From the NCBI GenBank assembly GCA_024234075.1, contig JACKOV010000006.1:1-64000 (forward strand): DNA of 64,000 nt, read 5' to 3'. A program made the position numbers and the translations under genes. The notes under the pieces were generated by a model. That model worked only from the letters and a program-made list of their open reading frames with translations, made no database searches and was not told where the DNA came from. Numbering within the stretch: the stretch's first letter is position 1; every line of letters begins with the position of its first letter. This DNA is from Nevskiaceae bacterium. GTDB lineage: Bacteria > Pseudomonadota > Gammaproteobacteria > Steroidobacterales > Steroidobacteraceae. Positions 29,365 through 41,199 of the stretch are shown here, one piece after another.

Positions 29365-30222
29365 TCAAACCAAAGTAGCCAGATATTCCCGTAAGGAGCG
29401 CCCTGGGCGCCCCATGATCTTCTGAAAGGTGTCCGTGCGATGACCGGGCGTACGACCGTTCGCGATCTCCGCAAACAAGCGCGCCACCGCATCGGAATGC
29501 CACTGATTGCGGTGGAACGGACGGATCGCCTCCTGGAAGGCTTTCGGGTCGCAGTCGTCGTAGGTCACCGGCTGACCGATGGCCTCGCCGATCGCCTGTG
29601 CGACCTGGTGGAAATTCATCACCGGATCGGGACCGGTGATGTCGTAACACTGACCGTAATGCTGCGCGCGGTTGCTGTCCGTGAGGATGTGGGCGATGAA
29701 CTGCCCCGCGTCGTCATTGTCGGTCAGCGCCACCGTGCCGTTGCCCATTGGCATCGACAGCTTGCCGGTCGCACGCGCGCCCTTCACCGAACCGCGGAAA
29801 TTCTGCATGTAGAAACTCGGACGGACCAGGGTCCAGTTCATTCCGGAAGCCTTGATGGCATCCTCGGCGGCGATGTGCGCCAGCGGGATCGGGCTGGTAG
29901 TGCCGCGCACGGCTTCGGGCGAGGACAGCTTGATGATCCACGCCAGGCCCGCTTCCTTGGCGGTGCGCACGAACGACAGCTCGGCCCGCTCCTGGAACTC
30001 ACCGTTCGGCATGACCAGCAGTGCCGCGTCGACACCTGCAAGCGCGCGCTTGACCGCAGACGGATCTTCGATGTCCCCCTGGACGAGCTCGACGCCCCGC
30101 TCCGCCCACGGCGCCGCCTTGCCGAGGTCCCGCACCAGCGCCCGGAAGCGCACGCCCCTCCCGAGCAGCGCCCGAGCGGTCGCCCCACCAATATTCCCAG
30201 TAATTCCCGTAAGTAAAACCAT
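29365..30222 (-). CDS. NmrA-like NAD(P)-binding protein (atypical SDR)
   Basis: The 285-residue protein has an N-terminal Rossmann motif TGITGNIGG (5-13), typical of atypical short-chain dehydrogenases, and YDITGPDPVMNFHQVAQAI near residue 190. No Tyr-x-x-x-Lys catalytic pair is evident. It may be a redox-sensing or quinone-reductase-like NmrA/QOR2 relative. The substrate is unknown. It lies between a DedA gene and a lipoprotein gene, all leftward. Confidence 0.75.
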   Translation of the reverse strand: MVLLTGITGNIGGATARALLGRGVRFRALVRDLGKAAPWAERGVELVQGDIEDPSAVKRALAGVDAALLVMPNGEFQERAELSFVRTAKEAGLAWIIKLSSPEAVRGTTSPIPLAHIAAEDAIKASGMNWTLVRPSFYMQNFRGSVKGARATGKLSMPMGNGTVALTDNDDAGQFIAHILTDSNRAQHYGQCYDITGPDPVMNFHQVAQAIGEAIGQPVTYDDCDPKAFQEAIRPFHRNQWHSDAVARLFAEIANGRTPGHRTDTFQKIMGRPGRSLREYLATLV

Positions 30223-30305
30223 CAGCTTGTCTCCGCGTCTCGACTGAACTCGACGATCTGTCGACCGACCCTATCGTATACGGATCAGACGCCGCTGTGA
30301 GCGGA

Positions 30306-30968
30306 CTACTGTGAGCTCGCCGGCTCCACGCGGCTCTTGCGGTGGGTGCGCCATGCGCCGAAAAGTGCCACCAAGCCGGGCACGATGATCATCAACCAGA
30401 TGATCAGGCTCATGTTGGCCTGCGCCCAGGGCAGGTTGCCGAACAGGTAGCCCAGCGTCACCAAGCCGAGCACCCAGACCAATCCACCCACGATGTTGTA
30501 CAGGGTGAACTTGCGGCGGCTCATCTCGGCCACCCCGGCCACGAACGGGACGAAGGTACGGATGAACGGCAGGAAACGCGCCAGCATGATGGTGTTGCCA
30601 CCGTATTTCTCGTAGAAATCGTGCGCCTGCTGGAACGCGCGCTTGTTGAAGAAGCGCGAGTCCTCCCACTGCCAGACTTTAGGTCCGAAGTAGCGACCAA
30701 TGCTGTAGTTCACCTGATCGCCGAGCACGGCGGCGAGCACCAGCAGCGGCATCACGAGGCTCATTTCCATCAGCCCCAGGCCGCATAGCGCCCCAACCAC
30801 GAACAACAGCGAATCGCCGGGCAGGAATGGCATGACCACCAGCCCAGTCTCGACGAAGATGATCGCAAACAGCAGCGCATAGACCCAGGCACCATGGAGC
30901 GCGACGAACTCGGCCAGGTGCTGGTCCACATGCAGCACGAAATCCAGCAGGAAAGTGATCAGTTCCAT
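30306..30968 (-). CDS. DedA family inner-membrane protein
   Basis: This 220-residue VTT/SNARE-associated-domain membrane protein belongs to a family of lipid scramblase/flippase-like transporters (DedA, YqjA). Visible motifs are FVETGLVVMPFLPGDSLLF near residue 40 and the basic FLPFIRTFVPFVAG near 135, with four or more hydrophobic helices. Which DedA branch it belongs to is unclear. Confidence 0.88.
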   Translation of the reverse strand: MELITFLLDFVLHVDQHLAEFVALHGAWVYALLFAIIFVETGLVVMPFLPGDSLLFVVGALCGLGLMEMSLVMPLLVLAAVLGDQVNYSIGRYFGPKVWQWEDSRFFNKRAFQQAHDFYEKYGGNTIMLARFLPFIRTFVPFVAGVAEMSRRKFTLYNIVGGLVWVLGLVTLGYLFGNLPWAQANMSLIIWLMIIVPGLVALFGAWRTHRKSRVEPASSQ

Positions 30969-31054
30969 AGGGCGCGCACTCTACCAGCCGTGCCGCGACC
31001 GGATCGCTGGGAAAGCGCCGATCTCCTACCCTCTGCACACTCCTGCGAACTACG

Positions 31055-31078
31055 GCTCGAGGTCACCGCCCCTCGAGC
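31055..31078. repeat. 8-bp perfect inverted repeat, hairpin-forming
   Basis: GCTCGAGG and CCTCGAGC are separated by eight bases between the dedA start and the trehalose-phosphatase stop. There is no T-run on either strand, so it is not a standard intrinsic terminator. It could be a protein-binding site or a chance palindrome. Confidence 0.3.
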
Positions 31079-31128
31079 TCGGATCTGCCGGGTTACTGCC
31101 ACGTAATTTTACATAATTCTCACCACCG

Positions 31129-31896
31129 CTATGGGAGGAAGCCATCGCGCGGCATCGGACACACTTCCGGTTGCTCCGGCCGATGCAGCCAGCGCAGCAC
31201 CGCCTTGACGGTGGTGAACTGCCAACGGGCTGCCGAGACGGGTGTGTGGCCGACGCGTATCGAGAGACCGCCGAGTTCGTTGACAGCCTCGAAGCCCTCC
31301 TCGTCGGTATCGTCGTCTCCGACGAACACCGGCAAGCGTCCGGCAAATGGCGGCTCGCCCATGAAGGCTTCGATGGCCGAGCGTTTGCTGCACACCGCCG
31401 GTTTGATCTCCAGGCAGTACTTGCCCGTCTGTAGATGGAAGTGCGGCGAGGCACGCTGCATCACGTCGTCGAATACCGCCCGCGCCTGCGGCTCCAGATG
31501 CGGCACCTGGCGAAAATGCAGGGCGAGCGAGCACCGCTTGTCTTCCAGCCGCAGACCCGTGTGAGCGGCCAGCAGCGGTGCGATACGTTCGCGCGCGTCG
31601 TCCAGCAAGGCCGGCTCGACCTCCAGCGTAGTCTGACGACCGGCCGCATCGCGTCGCTCCAGGCCATGCACGCCGGCAACCGGCAAGCGCATCGGGTCGA
31701 AGAGTCGGTCCAGATCAGCGATGGTCCGGCCGCTGACCAGCGCCACGGCGCCGGATTCGCGACTCTGCGCCGTTTGCAACAGATACCGCGTGCGTGCCGG
31801 GACGCAAACCGCATCCGGCCCGGTGGCGATCTCCAGCAAGGTCCCGTCCACATCGAGAAACAGCGCCCAGCCGCAGTTGCGGACGGGACGCACCAT
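31129..31896 (-). CDS. otsB: Trehalose-6-phosphate phosphatase-like HAD protein
   Basis: The 255-residue HAD-IIB phosphatase has the nucleophile motif FLDVDGTL (Asp15, Asp17), VSGRTIADLDRL and the C-terminal GDDDTDEEGF, as in OtsB. It should dephosphorylate trehalose-6-phosphate or a related glucosyl phosphate. The ATG at 31896 has GGGAG four bases upstream; a GTG at 31926 is less likely. It lies 49 bases downstream of the GgpPS gene. No trehalose-phosphate synthase is in the window, so its real substrate is open. Confidence 0.82.
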   Translation of the reverse strand: MVRPVRNCGWALFLDVDGTLLEIATGPDAVCVPARTRYLLQTAQSRESGAVALVSGRTIADLDRLFDPMRLPVAGVHGLERRDAAGRQTTLEVEPALLDDARERIAPLLAAHTGLRLEDKRCSLALHFRQVPHLEPQARAVFDDVMQRASPHFHLQTGKYCLEIKPAVCSKRSAIEAFMGEPPFAGRLPVFVGDDDTDEEGFEAVNELGGLSIRVGHTPVSAARWQFTTVKAVLRWLHRPEQPEVCPMPRDGFLP

Positions 31897-31945
31897 CGAT
31901 CTCCCGCCATGGCCGATGACCGTCACCCGCCTATCCCGCCGGGGC

Positions 31946-34219
<2,274 letters not shown>

Positions 34220-34448
34220 GACTTTGGCCAACATGGCCTTGGAAGCGGTGGACGAATGTTTGTTTGGGGCCAATGTTCCGATTGCTCCTTGGCGCGACAC
34301 CGGTGCACGGATCTCCGCCAGGGTTGATTTCCCTTGCAAAGTACCACCATGTGGCGTCTCGCGGGGCCTGGATGTCCCGGCCAACCCTATGGTGGACAGC
34401 TTCGCGCGCATCTCGCGCGCATCGAGCAGCTTCGGCTCTGCATCACGC

Positions 34449-34454
34449 TATGAT
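34449..34454 (+). promoter_or_regulatory. Candidate -10 box for the sugar ABC operon
   Basis: TATGAT lies 76 bases before the binding-protein start in the divergent interval between ggpPS and the ABC operon. The matching -35 is poor, so a stress sigma factor or an activator may be needed. Weak evidence. Confidence 0.25.
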
Positions 34455-34530
34455 CCGCAGCTGTCTGGACACATCGCGCCAGCGACGTGATCATCGGACT
34501 TGCAACGGACTGGATGTGGGGCGGGATCTC

Positions 34531-35820
34531 ATGCCAACGATGCCGCGACCACGGCTCATCCTTGGATTGCTGATCGTCATGACACTCGTCGTGCCGGCGA
34601 CGCGCGCGGCGGCGGCAGGTGTACGCGTCTCCATTGCCTGCGGCGCACTGGGCGTGGAGTTGGCACTGTGCCGCGAAGCGGCGGAAGAATGGGCGCAACA
34701 GACCGGCAACAGCGTATCGATCGTCAATACACCCAACTCCAGCAGCGATCGTTTTTCCCTCTACGTGCAACTCCTGGCCTCACGCTCGCCGGAGATCGAC
34801 GTGCTGCAGATCGACGTCGTGTGGCCCGGCATGCTGGGATCGCATCTCCTCGATCTCGGCCCGGCGTTCGCCGATCGTGTACCGGGCATGTTTCCCGCCC
34901 TCACGGACAACAACACCGTCGACGGTCGCCTCGTGGCCATCCCCTGGTACGTGGATGCCGGCGTGCTCTATTACCGTCGGGATCTGCTCGAGAAACACGG
35001 CATCGCACCACCACAGTCCTGGGACGAAATGACGCGTGCCGCCGGCACGATACAGACGCGCGAGCGTGCGGCAGGACAGAGCGGACTGTGGGGCTTCGTC
35101 TTCCAGGGCAAGCCCTACGAGGGCCTCACCTGCGACGCACTCGAATGGATTGCCTCCTGGGGCGGCGGCAGTTTCGTCGATGCAGACGGCGACATCACCG
35201 TGAACAATCCACTGGCCGCGACCGCCCTGCGCCGGGCCGCCAGCTGGATCGGCACTATCGCGCCACGGGGTGTCCTCAACTACGACGAAGAGTCCGCACG
35301 CGGCGTCTTCCAGACCGGCAACGCCGTCTTCATGCGCAACTGGCCCTATGCCTGGGCGCTGGCGCAGGGCGAGGACAGCCCGGTGCGCGGCCGGGTCGGC
35401 GTCATCGCCCTGCCCAAAGGCGGTCCCGATGGCCGTCATGCCGGCACACTGGGCGGTTGGCAGCTCGCGGTGTCGCGTTATTCCCGGCATCCACAGGCCG
35501 CCACCGACCTGGTGCGCCATCTGACCAGTGCACGCATACAGAAAATGCGCGCCATCCGCGGCGCCTACAACCCGACCATCATGGCGCTGTACCACGACCC
35601 CGAGATTCTCGCAGCCAATCCGTTCTTCGAGGCCCTGCTGCCCTCCTTCGTGGAGGCCATACCGCGGCCCGCACGCCAGACCGGTGCGCACTACAACCAG
35701 GTCTCTGCCGCGATCTGGCGAACCGTGCATGCCGTGCTGTCGGGCAGCACCGATGCGCCGGAGGGGCTGGAGCAGCTGCAGCAATCGCTGGATCGCATCC
35801 GTCATCGGGCTCGGTGGTAA
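34531..35820 (+). CDS. ABC transporter sugar-binding protein
   Basis: A 429-residue family 1 solute-binding protein with a Sec signal (about 1-29, ending ATRAAAA). The mature part has typical maltose/trehalose-type segments: EIDVLQIDVVWPG, AIPWYVDAGVLYYRRDLL and GTLGGWQLAVSRYS. It would capture a di- or oligosaccharide-like solute in the periplasm. Its place opposite ggpPS suggests glucosylglycerol, trehalose or sucrose as ligand, which is inference. The ATG at 34531 has GGGA a few bases upstream. Confidence 0.87.
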   Translation: MPTMPRPRLILGLLIVMTLVVPATRAAAAGVRVSIACGALGVELALCREAAEEWAQQTGNSVSIVNTPNSSSDRFSLYVQLLASRSPEIDVLQIDVVWPGMLGSHLLDLGPAFADRVPGMFPALTDNNTVDGRLVAIPWYVDAGVLYYRRDLLEKHGIAPPQSWDEMTRAAGTIQTRERAAGQSGLWGFVFQGKPYEGLTCDALEWIASWGGGSFVDADGDITVNNPLAATALRRAASWIGTIAPRGVLNYDEESARGVFQTGNAVFMRNWPYAWALAQGEDSPVRGRVGVIALPKGGPDGRHAGTLGGWQLAVSRYSRHPQAATDLVRHLTSARIQKMRAIRGAYNPTIMALYHDPEILAANPFFEALLPSFVEAIPRPARQTGAHYNQVSAAIWRTVHAVLSGSTDAPEGLEQLQQSLDRIRHRARW

Positions 35821-35835
35821 ACGCATGGAACGACC

Positions 35836-36738
35836 ATGACGGCCCGCAACCGCCGGCAAAGCGCCTGGATATTCCTCGCACCAATGCTGATCGTGCTGTC
35901 CCTGGTGGCCGCCTGGCCCTTGGCGCGCACGTTGTTCTACAGCACGACCAATGCCACGCTGATCGACATGGCCGACTACGACTTCGTCGGCCTCGGCAAC
36001 TACCTCGGTTACAGCAACGGTCGATGGTATGGCCTGCTCACCGACCCGCAATGGTTGCTGGCACTGCGCAACACGCTCTTTTTCGCGTTCGTTTCCGTGG
36101 CGATCGAAACGGTGCTCGGCGTCGCCATCGCACTGCTCGTCAATGCCCGCCTGCCTGGCCGCGGACTGATGCGCGCGGCCATGCTCGTTCCGTGGGCGAT
36201 TCCGACGGTGGTGTCGGCCAAGATGTGGGCCTGGATGCTCAACGACCAGTTCGGCATCGTCAACGACATGCTGCTCCGCGGCGGCATCGTCGAGGCGCCG
36301 CTGGCATGGCTCGGCAGCGCCGGACTGGCCATGGCGTCGATGATCGCGGTCGACGTATGGAAAGCCACCCCGTTCGTCGCCATGCTGGTGCTGGCTGCAC
36401 TGCAGACGCTTCCACGGGACTGCTACGAAGCCGCACAAGTGGACGGCATCGCACCGGCCAAGCTGTTCTTTCGCGTGACCCTGCCGCTGATCCGGCCCGT
36501 ACTGACGGTCGCAGTGATCTTCCGCCTGCTCGATGCGATGCGCATGTTCGACCTGGCCTACGTGATGACCGGCACGAACGACGCGACGATGACGCTATCC
36601 GTCCACGCGCGCCAGCAACTGGTCGATTTCCAGGACGTCGGCTATGGCTCGACGGTCTCGACGACGCTGTTTTTCATGATCGTCCTGGTCACCGCGCTTT
36701 ACGTGGCGGCGCTCAAGCCGCTGGGGCGAAACCCGTGA
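35836..36738 (+). CDS. ABC transporter permease (MalF-type)
   Basis: A 300-residue inner-membrane subunit with six hydrophobic segments. The EAA-loop signature is YEAAQVDGIAPAKLFFRVTLPLI near residue 200, which contacts the ATPase. It follows the binding-protein gene by 15 bases and overlaps the next permease gene (GTGA). Confidence 0.9.
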   Translation: MTARNRRQSAWIFLAPMLIVLSLVAAWPLARTLFYSTTNATLIDMADYDFVGLGNYLGYSNGRWYGLLTDPQWLLALRNTLFFAFVSVAIETVLGVAIALLVNARLPGRGLMRAAMLVPWAIPTVVSAKMWAWMLNDQFGIVNDMLLRGGIVEAPLAWLGSAGLAMASMIAVDVWKATPFVAMLVLAALQTLPRDCYEAAQVDGIAPAKLFFRVTLPLIRPVLTVAVIFRLLDAMRMFDLAYVMTGTNDATMTLSVHARQQLVDFQDVGYGSTVSTTLFFMIVLVTALYVAALKPLGRNP

Positions 36739-37574
36739 AGATGCGCTGGCGGCGGATGACCACCCGGGCCGGGCTGCTGATCCTGTGGCTGCTGCTGGCC
36801 CTGTTCCTGCTGTTTCCGTTCTATTACGCGCTGGTGAGCTCGTTCACGCCCGGCTCGGACATTTTCAACGCCCGCTACTGGCCGGCATCGCCCACCCTCG
36901 CCAACTACCAAGCCGTGATGACGGGGCAACCCTTCGGCCGCAACATCCTGAATTCGGTGCTGGTCGCAAGCCTCGTCGTCGTGCTGTCGCTGGGACTCGG
37001 CGTCCTGGCGGCCTACGCCCTGGGCCGCGTCAGATTCGCCGGCCGCCGCCTGCTGCTGTACACGATCCTCGGCGTCTCGATGTTTCCGCAGGTTGCCGTC
37101 CTCGCGGGCCTGTTCGAAATCGTCCGCCTGTTCGGGCTGTACGACAGCCTGCTCGCACTGGTGTTCAGCAACATGATCCTTACGCTGCCGTTCACGGTCT
37201 GGGTACTAACGGCCTTCATGCGGGAACTGCCCGTGGAAATCGAGGAAGCCGCGATCATGGATGGCGCCACGCCGTGGGTCCTGGTCACCCGGATCTTCCT
37301 GCCGCTGATGGGCCCGGCGATGGTTGCCACCGGCCTGCTCGCCTTCATCGCGGCCTGGAACGAGTTCCTGTTCGCGCTGAGCTTCACGCTCAGCAACACC
37401 CAACGCACCGTTCCGGTCGCCATCGCGCTGATCACGGGCGCGAGCCAGTACGAACTGCCCTGGGGCAACATCATGGCGGCATCGGCCATCGTGACGGTGC
37501 CGCTGATCGGACTGGTCCTCGTCTTCCAGCGTCGTCTGGTGGCAGGCCTGACCGCCGGCGCAGTCAAGGGATAG
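36735..37574 (+). CDS. ABC transporter permease (MalG-type)
   Basis: A 279-residue permease with six hydrophobic segments and the EAA loop EIEEAAIMDGATPWVLVTRIFLPL. The GTG at 36735 overlaps the previous stop and has GGGGCG six bases upstream; ATGs at 36741 and 36759 are alternatives. It pairs with the MalF-type subunit to form the channel. Confidence 0.9.
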   Translation: MKMRWRRMTTRAGLLILWLLLALFLLFPFYYALVSSFTPGSDIFNARYWPASPTLANYQAVMTGQPFGRNILNSVLVASLVVVLSLGLGVLAAYALGRVRFAGRRLLLYTILGVSMFPQVAVLAGLFEIVRLFGLYDSLLALVFSNMILTLPFTVWVLTAFMRELPVEIEEAAIMDGATPWVLVTRIFLPLMGPAMVATGLLAFIAAWNEFLFALSFTLSNTQRTVPVAIALITGASQYELPWGNIMAASAIVTVPLIGLVLVFQRRLVAGLTAGAVKG

Positions 37575-37577
37575 CTC

Positions 37578-38633
37578 ATGGCCTCCGTACATCTGGATAA
37601 CGTCGCCAAACACTTCGGTACCACCGAAGTCATCCGCCAGCTCGACCTGCGGATCGATAGCGGCGAATTCATCGTCTTCGTCGGCGCCTCCGGTTCTGGC
37701 AAGTCGACCCTGCTGCGGATGATCGCTGGGCTGGAGACGGTCAGCAGCGGACGCATCCTGATCGGCGATCGCGACGTCACCGACTGCCCGCCCGCCGAAC
37801 GCGGAATCTCGATGGTGTTCCAGTCGTATGCGCTGTATCCGCATATGGACGTGCGCGGGAACATCTCCTTCGGGCTGAAACTTGCCCGCTCGTCGCACGA
37901 TACCATCGCCACGCGGGTGGCACGCGCGGCGCGCATGCTGCAAATCGAGGAATTGCTCGACCGCAAGCCCGCGCAACTGTCGGGCGGCCAGCGTCAGCGC
38001 GTGGCGATCGCCCGGGCCATCGTCCGCGAGCCCTCGGTCTTCCTGTTCGACGAGCCACTTTCCAATCTCGATGCCGCACTCCGGGCCCACACCCGGGTGG
38101 AAATCGCCGAGCTGCACCGCTCCCTGGGAGCGACGATGATCTATGTCACACACGACCAGATCGAAGCCATGTCGCTGGCGGACCGCATGGTCGTGCTGAA
38201 GGACGGTCGGGTCGAACAAATCGGCCGGCCGGAGGAGCTCTACCGCCGTCCGGCGACCCGCTACGTGGGGGGCTTTCTCGGCACGCCGGCCATGAACTTC
38301 CTTGTTCCGCGGCGCATCGAGGGCCGCGTAGCCGTCCTGGAATCCGGCGACGAGATAGCGCTGCCCGATTGCGATACGGCCCAGGTGAAGACCATCGGTG
38401 TGCGCCCGGAGGATATCCAGATCGGCGGCGGCGGCATCGCAGTGTCGATCTTCCATGTCGAGGAGCTGGGCGAAACGCGCATCGCGCATGTCCGCTTGGG
38501 CAATACACATGAACTGGCGGTGCGCAGCCGCAGCATCGATACCGACGCGACCCAGACCTGGATCAAACTGCATTTCCCCGCAGATCGGCTGCATCTCTTC
38601 GATCGGGACGATCGGCGGGTAGCCGGGAACTGA
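37578..38633 (+). CDS. ABC transporter ATP-binding protein (MalK/UgpC-type)
   Basis: A 351-residue ATPase with Walker A GASGSGKST, signature LSGGQRQR, Walker B VFLFDEPLSNLD and the His switch VTHDQ. The C-terminal TOBE regulatory domain, from about 240, is typical of sugar importers of the CUT1 class. It starts three bases after the second permease and completes the importer. Confidence 0.93.
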   Translation: MASVHLDNVAKHFGTTEVIRQLDLRIDSGEFIVFVGASGSGKSTLLRMIAGLETVSSGRILIGDRDVTDCPPAERGISMVFQSYALYPHMDVRGNISFGLKLARSSHDTIATRVARAARMLQIEELLDRKPAQLSGGQRQRVAIARAIVREPSVFLFDEPLSNLDAALRAHTRVEIAELHRSLGATMIYVTHDQIEAMSLADRMVVLKDGRVEQIGRPEELYRRPATRYVGGFLGTPAMNFLVPRRIEGRVAVLESGDEIALPDCDTAQVKTIGVRPEDIQIGGGGIAVSIFHVEELGETRIAHVRLGNTHELAVRSRSIDTDATQTWIKLHFPADRLHLFDRDDRRVAGN

Positions 38634-38726
38634 ATCCCTGCCCGGCGGCATGTCTGGCACGATCTGCGCCGGAGGCCGGCCGCGCCGATCCCGGCCCGCC
38701 ATCACAACGACCGGAGACCCGCCCCC

Positions 38727-40226
38727 TTGGAAGCCTTCCTCAACTGGCTGAACGACATCATCTGGAGCAACGCGCTGATCGTGCTGTGCCTCGGCGCCGG
38801 TCTGTGGTTCAGCCTTCGCACCCGTTTCATGCAGATCCGCGGCTTCGCCGAGATGTGCCGACTCACGATCGGCGGACAGAAGTCCGACGCCGGCGTGTCC
38901 TCGTTCCAGGCGTTGACCATCTCGCTGGCCGGGCGCATGGGCATCGGCAACATCGCCGGCGTGGCCACGGCCGTCGCTTACGGCGGTCCCGGTGCGGTGT
39001 TCTGGATGTGGGTGATGGGCTTCCTCGGCGCCTCGACCTCCTACATCGAATGCTCGCTGGCGCAGATCTACAAGGAAAAGGACGCCGACGGCCGCTACCG
39101 CGGCGGCCCGGCCTACTACATCGAGAAAGCCATGGGGCTGAAGTGGTACGCCCTGACGTTCGCCGTGGCCACCATTGTCTCCACCGGCCTGCTGCTGCCT
39201 GGCGTGCAGGCCAACGCGATTGCCGACAGCGCCAGCAATGTGTTGTGCAGCAATGGCGGCTGCGAAGCGCTCGGCGGTGCCGGCGCGCTGAAGCTGTGGA
39301 TTGGGCTGGCCGTGGCGACATTGCTGGCGACGATCATCTTCGGCGGCATCAAGCGCATCGCCACCTTCGCGGAGTTCGTGGTGCCGTTCATGGCGCTGGC
39401 CTTCATCCTGATGGCCGTCGCGGTGATGATCGCCAACGCCGAGCGGGTACCGCAGATGTTTGCCGACATCTTCTCCAGCGCATTCGGCGCGCACGCCGCC
39501 TTCGGTGCCATCATCGGCCAGGCGATCGCCTGGGGCGTGAAACGCGGCGTCTACGCCAACGAGGCCGGCCAGGGTACCAGCCCGCATGCGGCCGCTGCCG
39601 CGGAGGTTTCCCACCCGGCCAAGCAGGGTTATGTGCAGGCCTTCGCGATCTACTTCGACACCATGCTGGTGTGCACCTCCACGGCCTTCCTCCTGCTCTC
39701 CACCGGCATGTACAACACCTTCAAGGTGATCAAGCAAGGCGGTACCGAGACCCTGGTGGCCGTGTTCAGCGGCGTGCCGGGCCTGCAGCCTTCGGAGGGC
39801 GCGCAGTTCACCCAGGCTGCGGTGGAGTCGGTGCTGCCGGGCTGGGGGGCGGGATTCGTGGCGCTGGCGCTGTTCTTCTTCGCCTTCACCACCATCATGG
39901 CCTACTACTACATGGCCGAAACCAACCTGACCTATGTCGCCGGCGTGCGCAAACCGCACCGGCTGGCGATCCTGATGCTGCGGCTGGGCATCGTCGGCAT
40001 GGTGGTGTTCGGCGCCTACCACAATGCCGCAATGGCCTGGACGCTGGGCGACATCGGCGTGGGCCTGATGGCCTGGCTGAACATCATCGCCATCCTGATC
40101 CTGCAGAAGCCGGCACTGCTGGCATTGCGCGACTACGAACAGCAAAGAAAGCAGGGGCTGGAGCCGGTGTTCGATCCCGAGGCGCTCGGGATCCGCAACG
40201 CCGGCTTCTGGATCAAGCGGCGCTGA
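38727..40226 (+). CDS. Sodium:alanine/glycine symporter (AGCS family)
   Basis: The 499-residue protein has about eleven hydrophobic helices and AGCS signatures: MGIGNIAGVATAV, GGPGAVFWMW, GPAYYIEKAMG and EAGQGTSPHAAAAAE. It would import alanine, glycine or a related amino acid with sodium. The start is a TTG with GGAG about ten bases upstream. It is a separate unit 93 bases after the ABC operon, convergent with pdxY. Confidence 0.9.
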   Translation: MEAFLNWLNDIIWSNALIVLCLGAGLWFSLRTRFMQIRGFAEMCRLTIGGQKSDAGVSSFQALTISLAGRMGIGNIAGVATAVAYGGPGAVFWMWVMGFLGASTSYIECSLAQIYKEKDADGRYRGGPAYYIEKAMGLKWYALTFAVATIVSTGLLLPGVQANAIADSASNVLCSNGGCEALGGAGALKLWIGLAVATLLATIIFGGIKRIATFAEFVVPFMALAFILMAVAVMIANAERVPQMFADIFSSAFGAHAAFGAIIGQAIAWGVKRGVYANEAGQGTSPHAAAAAEVSHPAKQGYVQAFAIYFDTMLVCTSTAFLLLSTGMYNTFKVIKQGGTETLVAVFSGVPGLQPSEGAQFTQAAVESVLPGWGAGFVALALFFFAFTTIMAYYYMAETNLTYVAGVRKPHRLAILMLRLGIVGMVVFGAYHNAAMAWTLGDIGVGLMAWLNIIAILILQKPALLALRDYEQQRKQGLEPVFDPEALGIRNAGFWIKRR

Positions 40227-40323
40227 CGCGACCGGCGCCGCAACCAGCACCGAGGCGTCGACGAACCGCGCTCAACGGCGGTCAGCGTCCCGCGCCCGGA
40301 GTATCTGGCCCACGGAAACCCTC

Positions 40324-40341
40324 GCCTGTGAGGCTCGTTTT
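40324..40341 (+). terminator. Weak candidate terminator after the AGCS gene
   Basis: A short GCCT-gtg-AGGC hairpin followed by TCGTTTT sits in the convergent gap between the AGCS and pdxY genes. The stem is only four pairs, so termination here is uncertain. Confidence 0.25.
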
Positions 40342-40374
40342 CGGCTGCGCACCCGCTCCAGAGCAGGTGTTTAT

Positions 40375-41199
40375 TCAGGTCGAGACTGCCGCGGGAAGCA
40401 GCAGTTCGGCAGATTGCGCATGACGCGTCCGCTGCAGCAGCGACACGACCCGATCGCAGGCCAGGGCCGCAGCTTCGAATACGGAGGCACCGGCCAGCAA
40501 CTGACCCGTGAGCGTCGCCGTGAACAGATCGCCGGTGCCTTTGGGCGAGATGTCGATCTGCGGGTGGCTCAGGATCTCGTGCCGGGAATGGGTCACGACC
40601 AGCACCTGCATCTGGCCGCGCGGCCAGCTACCGGGCGCGGCGCTGGTCACGGCCACCCACTGTGTCCGGCCGGTCAGCAAGGTCCTTGCGGCGGCGATCG
40701 TGCCCTGCATGTCCGACAGCACCCGACCGGTCAGCCGCTGCAACTCGAAGCCATTGGGCGTCAGCCCATCGGCCCACGACAACAGATGCTGGCGATAGGC
40801 GTCGGCCAGGCCCGGACTGACGTACTCGCCGTGGTCGTGATCCCCCAGTACCGGATCGACGACGACCTGCAACCCCGGCTGCTGCTGCACCGCTTCGCCT
40901 ATCCATCTGCCCAACGAACGAGCCTGCTCCGGCGTGCCGAGATAGCCGGTGAGAATGGCCCTGACCTCAGCCAGTGCGCCACGCGCCTGCAAGTCGTGCA
41001 GGTAGCCTTCGAACCATGCATCGGGCAAGGCACCGCCATGCACCGTCGGATAATGGGGCGTATTGCTGAGGATCACCGTGGGAACCGCTGCCACGGACAG
41101 CCCCATCGCCTCCAGCACCGGAACCGCCACGCTGTTGCCGACCCGGCCATAGACGACCTGCGACTGCACCGACACCACATCGAAAGCCAGCGGCCGCAT
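40375..41199 (-). CDS. pdxY: Pyridoxal kinase
   Basis: The 274-residue ribokinase-like enzyme phosphorylates pyridoxal for PLP salvage. Signatures are VQSQVVYGRVGNSVA, VVDPVLGDHDHGEYV, LTPNGFELQRLTG and the catalytic KGTGDLFTATLTG with the active-site Asp. The ATG at 41199 shares a base with the putP stop (TGATG), giving a putP-pdxY operon. Confidence 0.92.
   Translation of the reverse strand: MRPLAFDVVSVQSQVVYGRVGNSVAVPVLEAMGLSVAAVPTVILSNTPHYPTVHGGALPDAWFEGYLHDLQARGALAEVRAILTGYLGTPEQARSLGRWIGEAVQQQPGLQVVVDPVLGDHDHGEYVSPGLADAYRQHLLSWADGLTPNGFELQRLTGRVLSDMQGTIAAARTLLTGRTQWVAVTSAAPGSWPRGQMQVLVVTHSRHEILSHPQIDISPKGTGDLFTATLTGQLLAGASVFEAAALACDRVVSLLQRTRHAQSAELLLPAAVST

Noticed and set aside
34500..36734. 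Open frame continuous with the second permease across the binding-protein and first-permease genes
   Set aside because: Only the part after 36735 looks like a protein; the upstream part is an out-of-frame reading of two clear genes.
37206..40250. A 1014-codon open frame antisense to the ABC transporter and AGCS genes
   Set aside because: High GC makes long antisense frames common. Its translation is low-complexity (His, Gln, Arg, Asp, Gly) with no domain, while the opposite strand encodes complete known proteins.
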